This document shows positions 41,766-52,227 of a DNA stretch of 64,000 bases, piece after piece. Location: NCBI GenBank assembly GCA_029990175.1, contig JARKIP010000005.1, positions 53,867,001 to 53,931,000 of the forward strand, read 5' to 3'. Position 1 is the stretch's first letter; the number at the start of each line of letters is the position of its first letter. The DNA is from Petunia secreta. Its lineage: Eukaryota > Streptophyta > Magnoliopsida > Solanales > Solanaceae. A model generated the notes under the pieces. That model did no database searches. It was not told the DNA's origin and was given only the letters and a program-made list of their open reading frames with translations. A program made the translations under genes and the position numbers.

Positions 41766-42910
41766 ACCCTAAACACACTTAAAGCTAATCTCTAGCTTTT
41801 ACAAAATATTCTCACAAGTTTCACCTAAAATAATACTTCTCAGACTATGCAAAATAGGTAATACATTAAAACTGGTTTTACTCAACAACAACAATAAAGA
41901 ACCTATTCTATAAACTGAATAAGCACACAGTTCTTCAATGGTTGCTTGCAGTTGTCCACTCACTCACGATCAATGATTGATTCGCCTTTGATTTTCTCTC
42001 CACTCTCGTGATGAATGAATAATCAGTGGTTGCCTCAATTACTTTCTTTTATGAGTTACATGAAAGCCTAGTAGTTTATTACTAGGAATCTTCTAAGATA
42101 TGGTAAGAGAAGATCTCCTATAATATACTCCTTATATTGCACCAACTCTACATTCACAATTCATAGAGCTAGCCCGGGCATGAACACTTTTACTGACTGG
42201 GATAATCAATTTGCACGCTTCAAGTTTTCCTAGTTCAGCATGGATTTTCAACTTGTCATCTTTTCGATCAGTCATGCCTTCTGCTAAGGACTAGGTTCTT
42301 CACCAGGTCCTTTGTTTGTTAATTTTCAAAAAAGCAACCTTCTCACCAAATTCCCTCTTTTTGATGATGATAAACAAATGTTGCCAAGGAACCTGTACAT
42401 ACAATCACCAAGACATAATCACAAGAAACAGTATGAAAGAAAAAATATAAAACAGATGAATTGGGCCACAAATATCCCAACATTGATGAATTGGGTCATA
42501 AACATCCCAACATTTCCTTCTTCCCCCTTTTGCCATCATCGAAAATATCTTAAAATCCTGCAAGAACAAGGCAGCACATTCCAATCTATAGCACAAGGCT
42601 GCAAGCTAACTAAGCAAGAAGTAACATAGTATATCCAAGGGCCCAATAGGACAAATAGTAACATACAGTAACATATCAATTGAAACAAGCAATTTAAAAC
42701 CAACAAATCCAAGGTTCACACATGTGCAACCCATTAAGTACAAAGCAGTAAAACTAACAAATGTCTTAAATACACACCACAATCTTAAACATACACTTCA
42801 AACGAGAAAAAATGACGAAGGGATCGGGGAATGACTGAAAAGATAGGATCATAGATGAAGCTTGAAGTGCTTCTAGGTTCTTCAAGTTATTGGCTATTTT
42901 AACCACCAGC
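41736..42910 (-). mobile_element. C2: second SIRE-like copia, 3' portion only
   Basis: 41736-42348 matches the C1 3' LTR (17380-17995). Then comes the reverse complement of a PPT (AATTCCCTCTTTTTGATG) and non-coding 3' sequence matching 18120-18420. Last is the C-terminal end of the extra ORF on the minus strand (LVVKIANNLKNLEALQ at 42900-42850, compare RIGNSNNIDALVKYLELQP in C1). Truncated on the left by T3 and on the right by element D at 42911. More diverged from C1 than C1's own LTRs are from each other by eye. Confidence 0.75.
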
Positions 42911-44329
42911 TGAAACGACCTCGGTCAGTCGTTTTGGAAGTTAGGACTCTGATTGGCGTGCCGATAATTTTAAAATATTCATAATGTCCATTAGGACCTG
43001 TCTGTAAAATTTGAGCTAAATCAGACCTCGTTTGGTAGGCATCGGAAGAAGGTTTCAGTTTTTATAGTCGATAAATATTAAAAAGAGATTTTTTAGCTCG
43101 GTTTTGGAGAATGAGCTCCGATTCGAAATCCGAAAGTGCTGTTAGGTTCATGTGATTATTTCTGACTTTTATGAACTTTCGAAAGTGAATTTCGATGTTG
43201 TTCGACTAGTTTTCGCTAAAATGCCGAAAGTTAAATAATTTGATCTTTTTTCATTTAAATTCGCATCTTGAGTTTCGGGAACCTGATTTGAGATCCGCCT
43301 TCGTGAGTATGTTACATATATTTTGTATAACTTGTATGCAAAAATTGGAATTATTTCGAATATCATGGGGTTCCGTTTTAATTTTCGTCGCGAAAAGAAA
43401 ATAAAAAAAAAAGAAATGGAAAAATGACAAAAAAGAAATGAAAGGCAGTGGGGGCTATCCCTTAGCTTTATAAAAGCTAAAGTCGATCAGAGGGAGAAAT
43501 ATAGAGAACAGAAAGGGGAGACAACGAAATATATCAGAAAATGAGAAAAGAAAGAAAACGGAGCAGGAAAAATATAGAATTTTCACCCAAAAATATTCAG
43601 GTAATGATCTTAATGCACTATTTGAGTTTATTACGTGTGTTTAAATATATTTTAACGGTAAATCTCGGAATATTATACATCATTTTAATAAGTTCAATTA
43701 ATAGTTTAAAGGGTCAAATAGACTCCGATAATAGAATTGATTGTATATTCGTACTCAGTGAGTTATGGGCAATATATAAATGTAATTTATTTGGGGTTTG
43801 GTTATGTGACCTTAAACCCTGTACATAGGTCTGGCCTACGTATTGCGTATGCGAATAGGGTATCAGATTCCTAACCGGATTGCCCTAAGATGTAAGGAAT
43901 AAAATCTTTAGCCTAATTTGATATATTTTTTTACTTATTGAATAGAGTGAGATCGTTTGGCAATGAAACCAAAGGATAAAGCGTTTGTGGATTAGCAGTG
44001 GTAACTTTTGGAAGAGGTAAGTTTTTATATCCATTTCTTTGGAGGCACCTGGCCTCGTGGATTTTCTACCATGTGCTCCTTACGTGTGTAGCTGCCGATA
44101 GGCGTACTTATTACGCCTTAGCTTGGATTTACATTATATATTATATGTTATATCCTGTTGTTGTAATTACATTGAGGATCTGAGCATTGTACTCTGGCTG
44201 TGACTTGGCATCTACTTCCCGGCTGTCAATGAGAGTCACGCGCCGGTGAAGGGTTATTATTACATCACATTGCATTCATATGCATTATATGTCATTCATA
44301 TGCATTACATTGCATATCATATTGGGTGC

Positions 44330-44635
44330 AGGAGTATTCCACCCCAGGAGCAGGAGGAGTTCGCTCCATTGTATCATATTGAGGGTAGGAGGATTCCGCC
44401 CCAAGAGAAGGAGTATTCCGCTCTTATGTCAGATATTGAGTGTAGGAGTATTCCGCCTCATCTTTACATTATGTCGGGTGCAGGAGCATTCCGCCCCAGG
44501 AGAGTGCAGGAGTATTCTGCCTCTAGTTTATATTATATCGGGTGCAGCAGTATTCCGCCCCAGGAGCAGGAGTATTCCGCTCCAGTTGGTTATCAGATTG
44601 GATTCCCCTCGAATGCAGGAGTATTCCGCTTTGGG
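44330..44635. repeat. GGAGTATTCCGC minisatellite, copy 1
   Basis: About ten variants of GGAGTATTCCGCCCC/CTCC, partly in pairs joined by AGGAGCA and separated by TATCATATTGAGGG-like spacers. The same array recurs at about 51105-51415, 53700-54035 and 56570-56960 with different unit numbers. Confidence 0.8.
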
Positions 44636-44793
44636 ATGGGATTATGGGCACATGTGACCCTTTGCATCAAATTTCATTTCGTCGCATTTCATTTCATACC
44701 ATTGTGTAGACTTGTGGTACATAACTATTGTTCTGCTTCTACGTGCATGGCGTATTTGCCTATATATTTTGGGCTCGTATTCTGGGTTGCGGG

Positions 44794-44962
44794 GATCGGG
44801 TTGCACGCCGCAACGTTATAAATATATGGATCGGGTTGCACGCCGCAACGGTATAAATATATGGATCGGGTTGCACGCCACAACGGTATAAATATATGGA
44901 TTGGGTTGCACGCTGCAACAGGATGAATATATGGATCGGGTTGCACACCGCAACAGGATGTA
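44794..44962. repeat. 35-bp tandem repeat with hairpin and TATA motif, copy 1
   Basis: Five units start at 44794, 44829, 44864, 44899 and 44934. Unit core GATCGGGTTGCACGCCGCAA; the part GTTGC-ACGCC-GCAAC can form a stem-loop. The first three units end in TATAAATATATG; the last two have ATGAATATATG or diverged tails. The second LTR repeats the array at 51582-51752. Confidence 0.88.
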
Positions 44963-45618
44963 TTTCTGATTGTTGATGTGTTCGGGATACCTATATGTTT
45001 TGGTTATCTTACGTTCCTGGTTGTTGATGAGTTTTTCATTACATACGTGTTTCTAGTTATTATCTGGCTCTGCCTTTTATAATTTAAATAAGAGGAATTT
45101 TGTTTATCTGTTTCTCCTCCCTGGCTAGCTATCCTATTCTTTGAGGTGGTTAGTCTGCCCCACTTATTGAGTCCTTTTGACTCACCCTTGTTTGTTGTTT
45201 GTTTCTTGTCTATCTATTTTGTTTCGGCAGGTTCGCTCCAGGATTGAGTTCACCACGTTGTGAAGGAGCGAAGACGACTTCAGCTGTCAGGGTGAGCCAG
45301 CGTTTATTCGGGATGGCCACCAGTTTATTGGTTATTATTTTTGTTGCATTTTGCTCCCTTCAGGAGGTATTTGTCTTCTTTTGTACTCTTAGATGTCTAG
45401 TCTGGATAGCCCTAAACATAGTATGTTGGGTAGTCAACTGTAATTTTTCTTCGTACAGCTTAAAGGTGTCAATATGTCTGTGTATTTTTTTTAGTGTGTC
45501 TTTATTTATGAATTGTTATATTTATATTCCTAATTTAATTGGTAAGGGTTCGCTCGACGGGTCTAGGGGAGGATGTCGAGTGCCCGCACGGCCTAACCGG
45601 ATTTCGGGTCGTGTCAGT

Positions 45619-45630
45619 TGGTATCAGAGC
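45619..45630 (+). promoter_or_regulatory. Primer-binding site of D (initiator tRNA-Met type)
   Basis: TGGTATCAGAGC two bases after the LTR end GTGTCA. Confidence 0.88.
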
Positions 45631-46319
45631 CCAGTTTAGAGTCTATCCAGACTAAGACTGTGTCTAGTAGAGTCTCGATGATGGGTACGTAGACGTCCGT
45701 ACTTATCTACGAGAGGCTATGATGGCATTTAGGAAGTTTCACTTTCTTCTTTTCTGATCGTGCGTCGGTCTAGGATGCAAATGTATTTTTGTTAATTCCT
45801 TTGTGGTAATTGTGAACCCCCGTGAGACAAATCAACAAATGGTATGAGTTCAAGACGAAGCAGTGTAGCCTGGAGCTAAAGCTGCTCAAGCCCCGAGAGT
45901 TGTCGTGCTGACGATCCAGTCGCGCAGGCCCCAGCTGTACGAGCTCGCGATGGGCTTGCCTTGTGGTTCCCTTGGCTCTCTACGATGCTTTTACGAGAAT
46001 CTTGGCGACGCAGAGACTACAAGAATCTATTATTCGCTAGGCAGCTTATCAAGTCGCCGCATATGCAGATGTTCGAACTTAGAGAGTTCCTATTCCAGTT
46101 CTTAATATTGCTGCAGTGAATTATGTTCCAGAGGAATATGTGTTGCGCTACCAATTGTTCCGGCTGGTTAGCCAGCCGAGGTAACAATTTGATCTGAGTG
46201 CCCAGAGAGGTTGCATTATTTTACGCAGTTGAACCTTCCGATATTCTTAAGCAATGCATCAGATAATCCCTATGTAAATTTTTAAAATAAAATGATGTCA
46301 GCGTATCCTTCAGGCTCTT
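45631..46319 (+). other. Degraded leader and gag N-terminus of D
   Basis: No long frame. Pieces such as CGCGCAGGCCCCAGCTGTACG (45923 on) fit the Pro/Ala/Gln-rich gag start of related elements, but the frame cannot be followed. Confidence 0.4.
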
Positions 46320-46804
46320 GATTATATCGAGCGATATGGTGTTGATTATTCTGCTTTCCAGTTTCAGGGTCTAGCCTTGAATTGGTGGGCTGCTCTCTTA
46401 TTAGCTAACTTGGTTCGATTTTTCTTCTAGATTCGTGGAAAAGTTCCTTTCGAGTAGCCAGCAAAATGAAAAGTGTTTCTATTTTGAGTGGATTGGACAG
46501 GGTAGCCTGTCGGTTAGCCTGTTGGTGTTTCAGAATTTGAGATTGAATTCTATAGAATGGCTGGATATGCATTAGAACTAGTCCATGAGCCTTTCGAGAG
46601 ATTCAAAGATTTATTGATGACCTTTCTTTTTCCTCGAGATCCCAGATGGCTCGAGAGATTGAGGTTGGCATTTCATTTGATGTTGTTGTTGATATTGCCC
46701 GAAGGTTTGAGGCATACCATAAGTTAGGGCGGGAAAAGTTAGAGCGGGAGAGCAAGAGATCCCGTGGCCCTAGTGGGCAACCATGGTATCTCATTTGGAG
46801 GTAA
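46320..46804 (+). pseudogene. gag core of D
   Basis: The frame from 46320 reads DYIERYGVDYSAFQFQGLAL NWWAALL, the capsid-core segment with the conserved Trp pair, and stops at 46427. After damage, the frame at about 46595 reads IQRFIDDLSFSSRSQMAREI, then VGISFDVVVDIARRFEAYHK and REKLERESKRSRGPSGQPW, stopping at 46804. These are typical of plant Ty3/gypsy gag upstream of the zinc knuckle. No knuckle was recognised downstream. Dead copy. Confidence 0.75.
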
Positions 46805-48336
46805 GAGTTCTGATTATTTTTGGAGGTCACCTTCCAGGTTATCTCAGCTTGTGTCACGTGATTCTTAGAGTGCGCCAGTAGCTCGTCAAGATTAGATTCA
46901 ATATTCTTTTTACAGCTATCAACAATCTTTCCAACTTCCATTCTTAGTCTAAAAGGTGTTATCATTGTCGTGAGTCTGATTATCCTTTGAGAAGTTTTCC
47001 TTTTATCATTGTCGTGAGTCTGGCTATCCTTTGAGAAGTTTTCCCTTACTCCGACAAGTAGGCAATCGTCTTTTCTCTCGTCATCAGGCATCTGCGCAGT
47101 TGCACGGAATTTCTTGTAGATCTCAATCAGCCAGCAAAATGCCACCATCCAGTAGAGGTCGAGAGCGTGATGGCAGTGGTTCTTCAGAAGGTGATTATAA
47201 GTGTAGTGGCTCAGTTCAGCTGCAGAGGCAGTCTTATGAACTGCCAGTCTGGCAGGATGCTGAGGTATCCGATGTAGTACACCCATATATTTCTTCTTCC
47301 ATATATGTGAGTAAGATTTGATTCTTTCGATCAGTCTGGACTTCGTTTATCTTACCATGGTTTCATTGGATGTTGTTTCAATTAAGAATCGATTGCGGTA
47401 GAGGGGGTGAGCTTCTGGTATGTATTCCTGGCATTTATGAGACCCTACTAGTTTTTCTGGTGTAAATGTGAGAGATTTGGGAGTGAGTGGCGGCATTGTC
47501 TGCTTGGCATTTTGTTGTGCCACCTTCTGTTGTTATGTCAAGTCAGTCTATCTCTCTTCGAAATTCGTGTCGGTAGGATATGAGATTCTTATTCATCACC
47601 GTCAGAAAGTGTTATCATTTCTTCCGGTGCAAAGTGATTAGTAAGTAATATTCGATCTGCGTATCTCCTCATGGTTCAAACGCTAGTAAAGTCATGTTAT
47701 CCCATGAGATTATCTAGGTTATAGAAAGGGTTTTAGTAAATTGTCAGAGTTTCCTTTTTATAGAAAGGTTAAATCGACATAGATTTTGTTCCATAAGGCT
47801 CATTTAATGTCTATTTCTTCAATTGCGATTCTTCGGTTAGCCTGACTTGTAAGTAGTCTAGCTCTTGTAGCCAAATAATAAGAAGAAGAGCTTCCTAAAA
47901 CTCTAATTATTTCTATCCTCAGTCCGTTGCCATCTCTTCTTTGATCGGCACTGGTTAAATTAGGTGGTCAGTAACCTATTGTGATGTTTCCTGTGTTGAG
48001 CCAGAGTGCATGCCAAGGTAGCCAGGGTAAGTGCATTGTCATTTTTCAAGGCTACTAAGGGTAATGAGAGGCGCCATTTGGCCACTGAGTTGATCTACCA
48101 GGAGGTGGTTCTTATGGCAAGGGTATGGAATTGTGAACTCGATTTTGCAGCTGTTTGGCAACTCGAGAAGGTAGTTTGGTATCTTAGGTATGAGACGCGT
48201 CATGTTTTAGCTAAATCTTTCTTAATCCAGCAGGTTGTACGAGGATGATTAGTCCTATTCAAATAGCTGCATGAGTTTGTGCTTTAATTGGAGGAGTCTT
48301 CCTCCAAATATTAAATGGTACTACTAAAATCTCTAA
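46805..48336 (+). other. Degraded interior of D (protease remnant, otherwise unrecognised)
   Basis: About 47260-47320 reads PDVVHPYISSSIYVSKI-like text, which may be the start of the protease region (related elements have a D-S-G site near a similar stretch). A segment around 46950-47040 contains a short direct duplication (TTATCATTGTCGTGAGTCTG-type text twice). The open frame 48006-48248 has no recognised domain. Confidence 0.4.
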
Positions 48337-48860
48337 GCCTTTGATACCACCTTTGTCACGACCCAACCTAAGGCCACGACAGAAACCGAAAATGAGTGTC
48401 GATTATTTGTAAACCTACTAATAATCTATTAATGCTTAAGATAAGCTGACAAACAGATCATATATACGTACCTATCTGCTGAAAGCATATAGTCTGGAAA
48501 GATGACACGACTTTAACTTGCTGGTAATTAGAACATTGAGCCACAAATTCTGCTATGTCACACTTCCTTCCGTCCCACCAATAAATCTTCTTAAGATCAT
48601 GGTACATCTTAGTCGAACCTGGATGATTAGTGTATTTGGAATAATGTGCCTCTATCATAATCTGTCCACGTAAATCTGCAACATCAGGAACACAAAGTCT
48701 ATATTTATACATGAGAACACCGTCAGTAGTAATCTTGTATAGCTACTCCGGTTTTCTTCTGGCTATCTGTCTGTATTCAACAAGAACTGGATCCACATAC
48801 TGACGCTGTTTTACGTCATGGAAATTTAGAGTTAAAGGTCTAGTGCAGCTTGTCGACAAT
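48337..48860 (-). pseudogene. Inverted pol fragment (integrase zinc domain and upstream linker) inside D
   Basis: On the minus strand 48860-48458 reads VKQRQYVDPVLVEYRQIARR, then GVLMYKYRLCVPDVADLRGQ, IMIEAHYSKYTNHPGSTKMY and HDLKKIYWWDGRKCDIAEFV. This is an integrase HHCC zinc domain with its upstream linker (the second Cys of the pair has become Tyr: CSNYQQVK). It is opposite in direction to D. At 48338-48365 the minus strand has GGTCGTGACA followed by a PBS-like TGGTATCAAAGGC, so an LTR end of another element abuts it. Probably a rearranged fragment of a relative. Confidence 0.7.
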
Positions 48861-49673
48861 CAATCATTGGTATGTATATCTCTTTCACACCTCAACTCTT
48901 TGAGAAGTTACTTTAGCATTATAAGTGCACATGTAATCAACTTTGTTTCTGGTATTCTGCCTCAGCTCATGGTCCAACAATTTGTCTCTTTTATTTTAAC
49001 TTTTTCAAGACATAATATTTCCAATTCAAGACAATTCCCTGAAGTAGATGTTCAGTCTGAATACCATTCCTGGTCTGCATCATACTATCCAGTAGTATTT
49101 GCATGATCCTTATCCTTATATGATATACCATGTTCAAATGAACCTTTGACATACATTAGGATGTGAGTAACTACATTCCCACAAGGAGCTTGCGGGACAG
49201 TACTAAAATCAACTGAGATGTTGCATAGTACGTTCGTAAAAATAATATAGCTTGCATCAAATCTTCTATAGTGTGTAGTGATAAGGTACTTCAAAAGCTT
49301 CCCCTATTGCATCAAGCATGAGCTAATTCTTAATTCCATCGACCTGTTCTATATCGAAAGGTATATCGAAGAGGTAATCATCGGCTGAATCATGTTAACC
49401 CATTCAAAGTTTCGTGTATCTTTATTTCGAAAATGTAGAACTCTCCTCTCGTGATCGAGTAAGGATCAGTGTAGTTAGAATAAACTGGGCAATGGCGTTA
49501 CGATATTATCCAGCTATGTTTTTATCCAAGAGTTCGATATGCGTGTTATAATTCTGATCCTATAATCAGGAAATAATGCCCATGGAGTAGTTCATAAAGG
49601 TCGTGCAAGTTCTCTTGTTATCTGCGTAGATCTTGCTTTAGACTTAGGCTCGTTCGAGGACGAACGAGAGTAT
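48861..49673. other. Interior of D before the PPT; no gene recognised
   Basis: Short frames only. The last 50 bases contain CTCGTTCGAGGACGAACGAG, a near-perfect inverted repeat typically found just before the PPT in this group of elements. Confidence 0.5.
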
Positions 49674-49686
49674 AAGTGGAGGAGAA
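49674..49686 (+). promoter_or_regulatory. Polypurine tract of D
   Basis: AAGTGGAGGAGAA immediately before the LTR start TGAAACGACC. Confidence 0.8.
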
Positions 49687-52227
49687 TGAAACGACCTCGG
49701 TCAGTTGGTTCGGAAGTTAGGATTCCGATTGGCGTGCCGATAATTTTAAAATATTCGTAATGTCCATTAGGACTTGTCTGTAAAATTTGAGCTAAATCAG
49801 ACCTCGTTTGGTAGGCGTCGGAAGAAGGTTTCAGTTTTTATTGTCGATAAATATTAAAAAGAGATTTTTGAGCTCGGTTTTGGCGAATGAGTTCCGATTC
49901 GAAATCCGAAAGCGCTGTTAGGTTCGTATGATTATTTCTGACTTTTATGAACTTTTGAAAGTGAATTTCGATGTTGTTCGGCTAGTTTCCGCTAAAATGC
50001 CGAAAGTTAAATAATTTGATCTTTTTCCATTTAAATTCGCATCTTGAGTTTTAGGAACCCGATTTGAGATCCGCCTTCGCGAGTATGTTACATATATTTT
50101 GTATAACTTGTATGAAAAAGTTGGAATTATTTCAAATATTGTAGGTTTCCGTTTTAATTTTCGTCGCGAAAAGAAAATTAAAAAAAAAAAGAAGGGAAAA
50201 TGACAAAAAAGAAATGAATGGCGGTGGGGGGTATTCCTTAGCTTTTGTAAAAGCTAAAGTTGATAAGAGGGAGCAATATAGAGAACAGAAAGGGGAGACA
50301 ACGAAATATATAAGAAAATGAGAAAAGAAAGGAAACGGAGCAGGAAAAATGTAGAATTCTCACCCAGAAACATTCAGGTAATGATCTTAATGCATTATTT
50401 GAGTTTATTACGTGTGTTTGAATATATTTTAACGGTAAACCTTGGAAGATTATACATCATTTTAATAAGTTCAATTAATAGTTTAAAGGGTCAAATGGAC
50501 CCCGATAATGGAATTGATTATATATTCGTACTCGGTGAGTTATCGGCAACATATAAATATAATTTATTTGGGATTTTATTATGTGACCTTAAACCCTGTA
50601 CATAGGCCTGGCCTGCGTATTGCGTATGCGAATAAGGTATCAGGTTCCTAACTGGATTGCCCTAAGATGTAAGGAATAAAGCCTTTAACCTAATTTGATA
50701 TATTTTTCTGCTTATTGAATAGAGTGAGATCGTTTGGCAATGAAATCAATAGGATAAAGCATTTGTTGATTAGCAGTGCTAACTTTTGGAAGAGGTAAGT
50801 GTTTATATCCATTTCTTTGGAGGCATCTGGCCTCGTGGATTTTCTACCACGTGTTCCTTACACGTGTAGCTACTGATAGGCGTACTTATTACGCCTTAGC
50901 TTTGGATTTACATTATACATTATATGTTATATCCTGTTGTTGGAATTACATTGAGGATCTCAGCACTGTACTCTGGCTGTTAATTGGCATCTGCTTCGTG
51001 GCTGTCGATGAGAGTCCCGCGCCGGTGAAGGGTTATTATTGCATCACATTGTATTCATATGCATTATATGTCATTCATATGCATTACATTGCATATCATA
51101 TTGGGTGCAAGAGTATTCCGCCCCATGAGCAGGAGGATTCCGCTCCATTGTATCATATTGAAGCTAGGAGGATTCTGCCCCAAAAGCAGGAGTATTCCGC
51201 TCTTATATCAGATATTGAATGCAGGAGTAGTCCGCCTCAGCTTTACAATATATCGGGTGCAGGAGTATTCTGCCCCAAGAGAGTGCTGGGGTATTCCACC
51301 TCTGGTTTATATTATATCGGGTGCAGGAGTATTCCGCCCCAGGAGCAGGAGTATTCTGCTCCAGTTGGTTATCAGATTGGATTCCCTTCGAATGCAGGAG
51401 TATTCCGCTTCGGGATGGGATAACGGGCACATATGACCCTTTGCATCAAATTTCATTTCATTTCATTTCATCTCATTTAATTTCATACCATTGTGAGACT
51501 TGTGGTACATAACTACTGTTCTGCTTCTACGTGCATGGCGTATTTGCCTATATATTTTGGGCTCGTATTCTGGGTTGCGGGGATCGGGTTGCACGCCGCA
51601 ACGTTATAAATATATGGACCGGGTTGCATGCCGCAACAGTATAAATATATGGATCGGGTTGCACGCCGCAACGGTATAAATATATGGATCGGGTTGCACG
51701 CCGCAACAGGATGAATATATGGATCGGGTTGCACGCCGCAACGGGATGTATTTCTGATTGTTGATGTGTTCGGGATACCTATATGTTTTGGTTATCTTAC
51801 GTTCCTGGTTGTTGATGAGTTTGTCATTCCATACGTGTTTCTAGTTATTATCTGGCTCTGTTTTTTTATAATTTAAATAAGAGGAATTTTGTTTATCTGT
51901 TTCTCCTTCCTGGTTAGCTATCTATTCTTTGAGGTGGCTAGTCTGCCCCACTTATTGAGTCCTTTTGACTCACCCTTGTTTGTTGTTTGTTTCTTGACTT
52001 TCTATTTCGTTTCGGCAGGTTCGCTCCAGGATTGAGTTCGCCGCGTTGTGAAGGAGCGAAGACGACTTCAGCTATCAGGATGAGCCAGCTTTTATTCCGG
52101 ATGGCCGCCAGTTTATTGGTTATTATTTCAGTTGCATTTTGCTCCCTTAAGGAGGTATTTGTCTTCTTTTGTACTCTTAGATGTCTAGTCTGGATAGCCC
52201 TAAACCTAGTATGTTGGGTAGTCAGTT
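49687..52227 (+). repeat. Second LTR of D, first-type portion
   Basis: Collinear with 42911-45455 of the 5' LTR, including the minisatellite (51105-51415) and the 35-bp array (51582-51752). The match stops within GTAGTCAGTTATAATTTTC; after this the DNA is of the second type (TTTTATGGTTTTGAAGGATG). Confidence 0.85.
51582..51752. repeat. 35-bp tandem repeat with hairpin and TATA motif, copy 2
   Basis: Five units from 51582, 51617, 51652, 51687 and 51722, same unit as at 44794. Unit-by-unit changes differ slightly between the two arrays (e.g. CATGCCGCAACAG in unit 2), but the unit number is kept. Confidence 0.88.

Larger units (their letters stand above)
42911..45616 (+). repeat. 5' LTR of D
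   Basis: 2706 bp, TG...CA. Contains the GGAGTATTCCGC minisatellite (about 44330-44635), the 35-bp hairpin/TATA repeat (44794-44962) and a CT-rich segment. Aligns with 49687-52227 except near the right end, where this copy continues through TACAGCTTAAAGGTGTCAAT to the terminus. Confidence 0.88.

Noticed and set aside
42906..42910. CCAGC as target duplication of D
   Set aside because: The right flank at 57696 is CCCTG, not a match.
43541..43828. 95-codon frame in the D 5' LTR, repeated at 50318-50605
   Set aside because: Present in both LTRs simply because LTRs are copies; no domain and AT-rich composition like the surroundings.
44330..44635. Regularly interspersed repeats resembling a CRISPR array
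   Set aside because: Units are imperfect minisatellites without unique spacers, in a plant LTR; no cas genes.
44246..44821. 191-codon frame over the minisatellite in the D LTR
   Set aside because: Begins at a GTG unless shortened, and its length is explained by a stop-free repeat unit. Mentioned as a repeat property rather than as a gene.
44725..44948. Minus-strand frames with repeated Asn-Pro-Ile-His-Ile-Phe-Ile blocks (also at 51513-51734)
   Set aside because: They are the 35-bp tandem repeat read in an incidental frame (35 is not a multiple of 3, so the frames cycle); no coding evidence.
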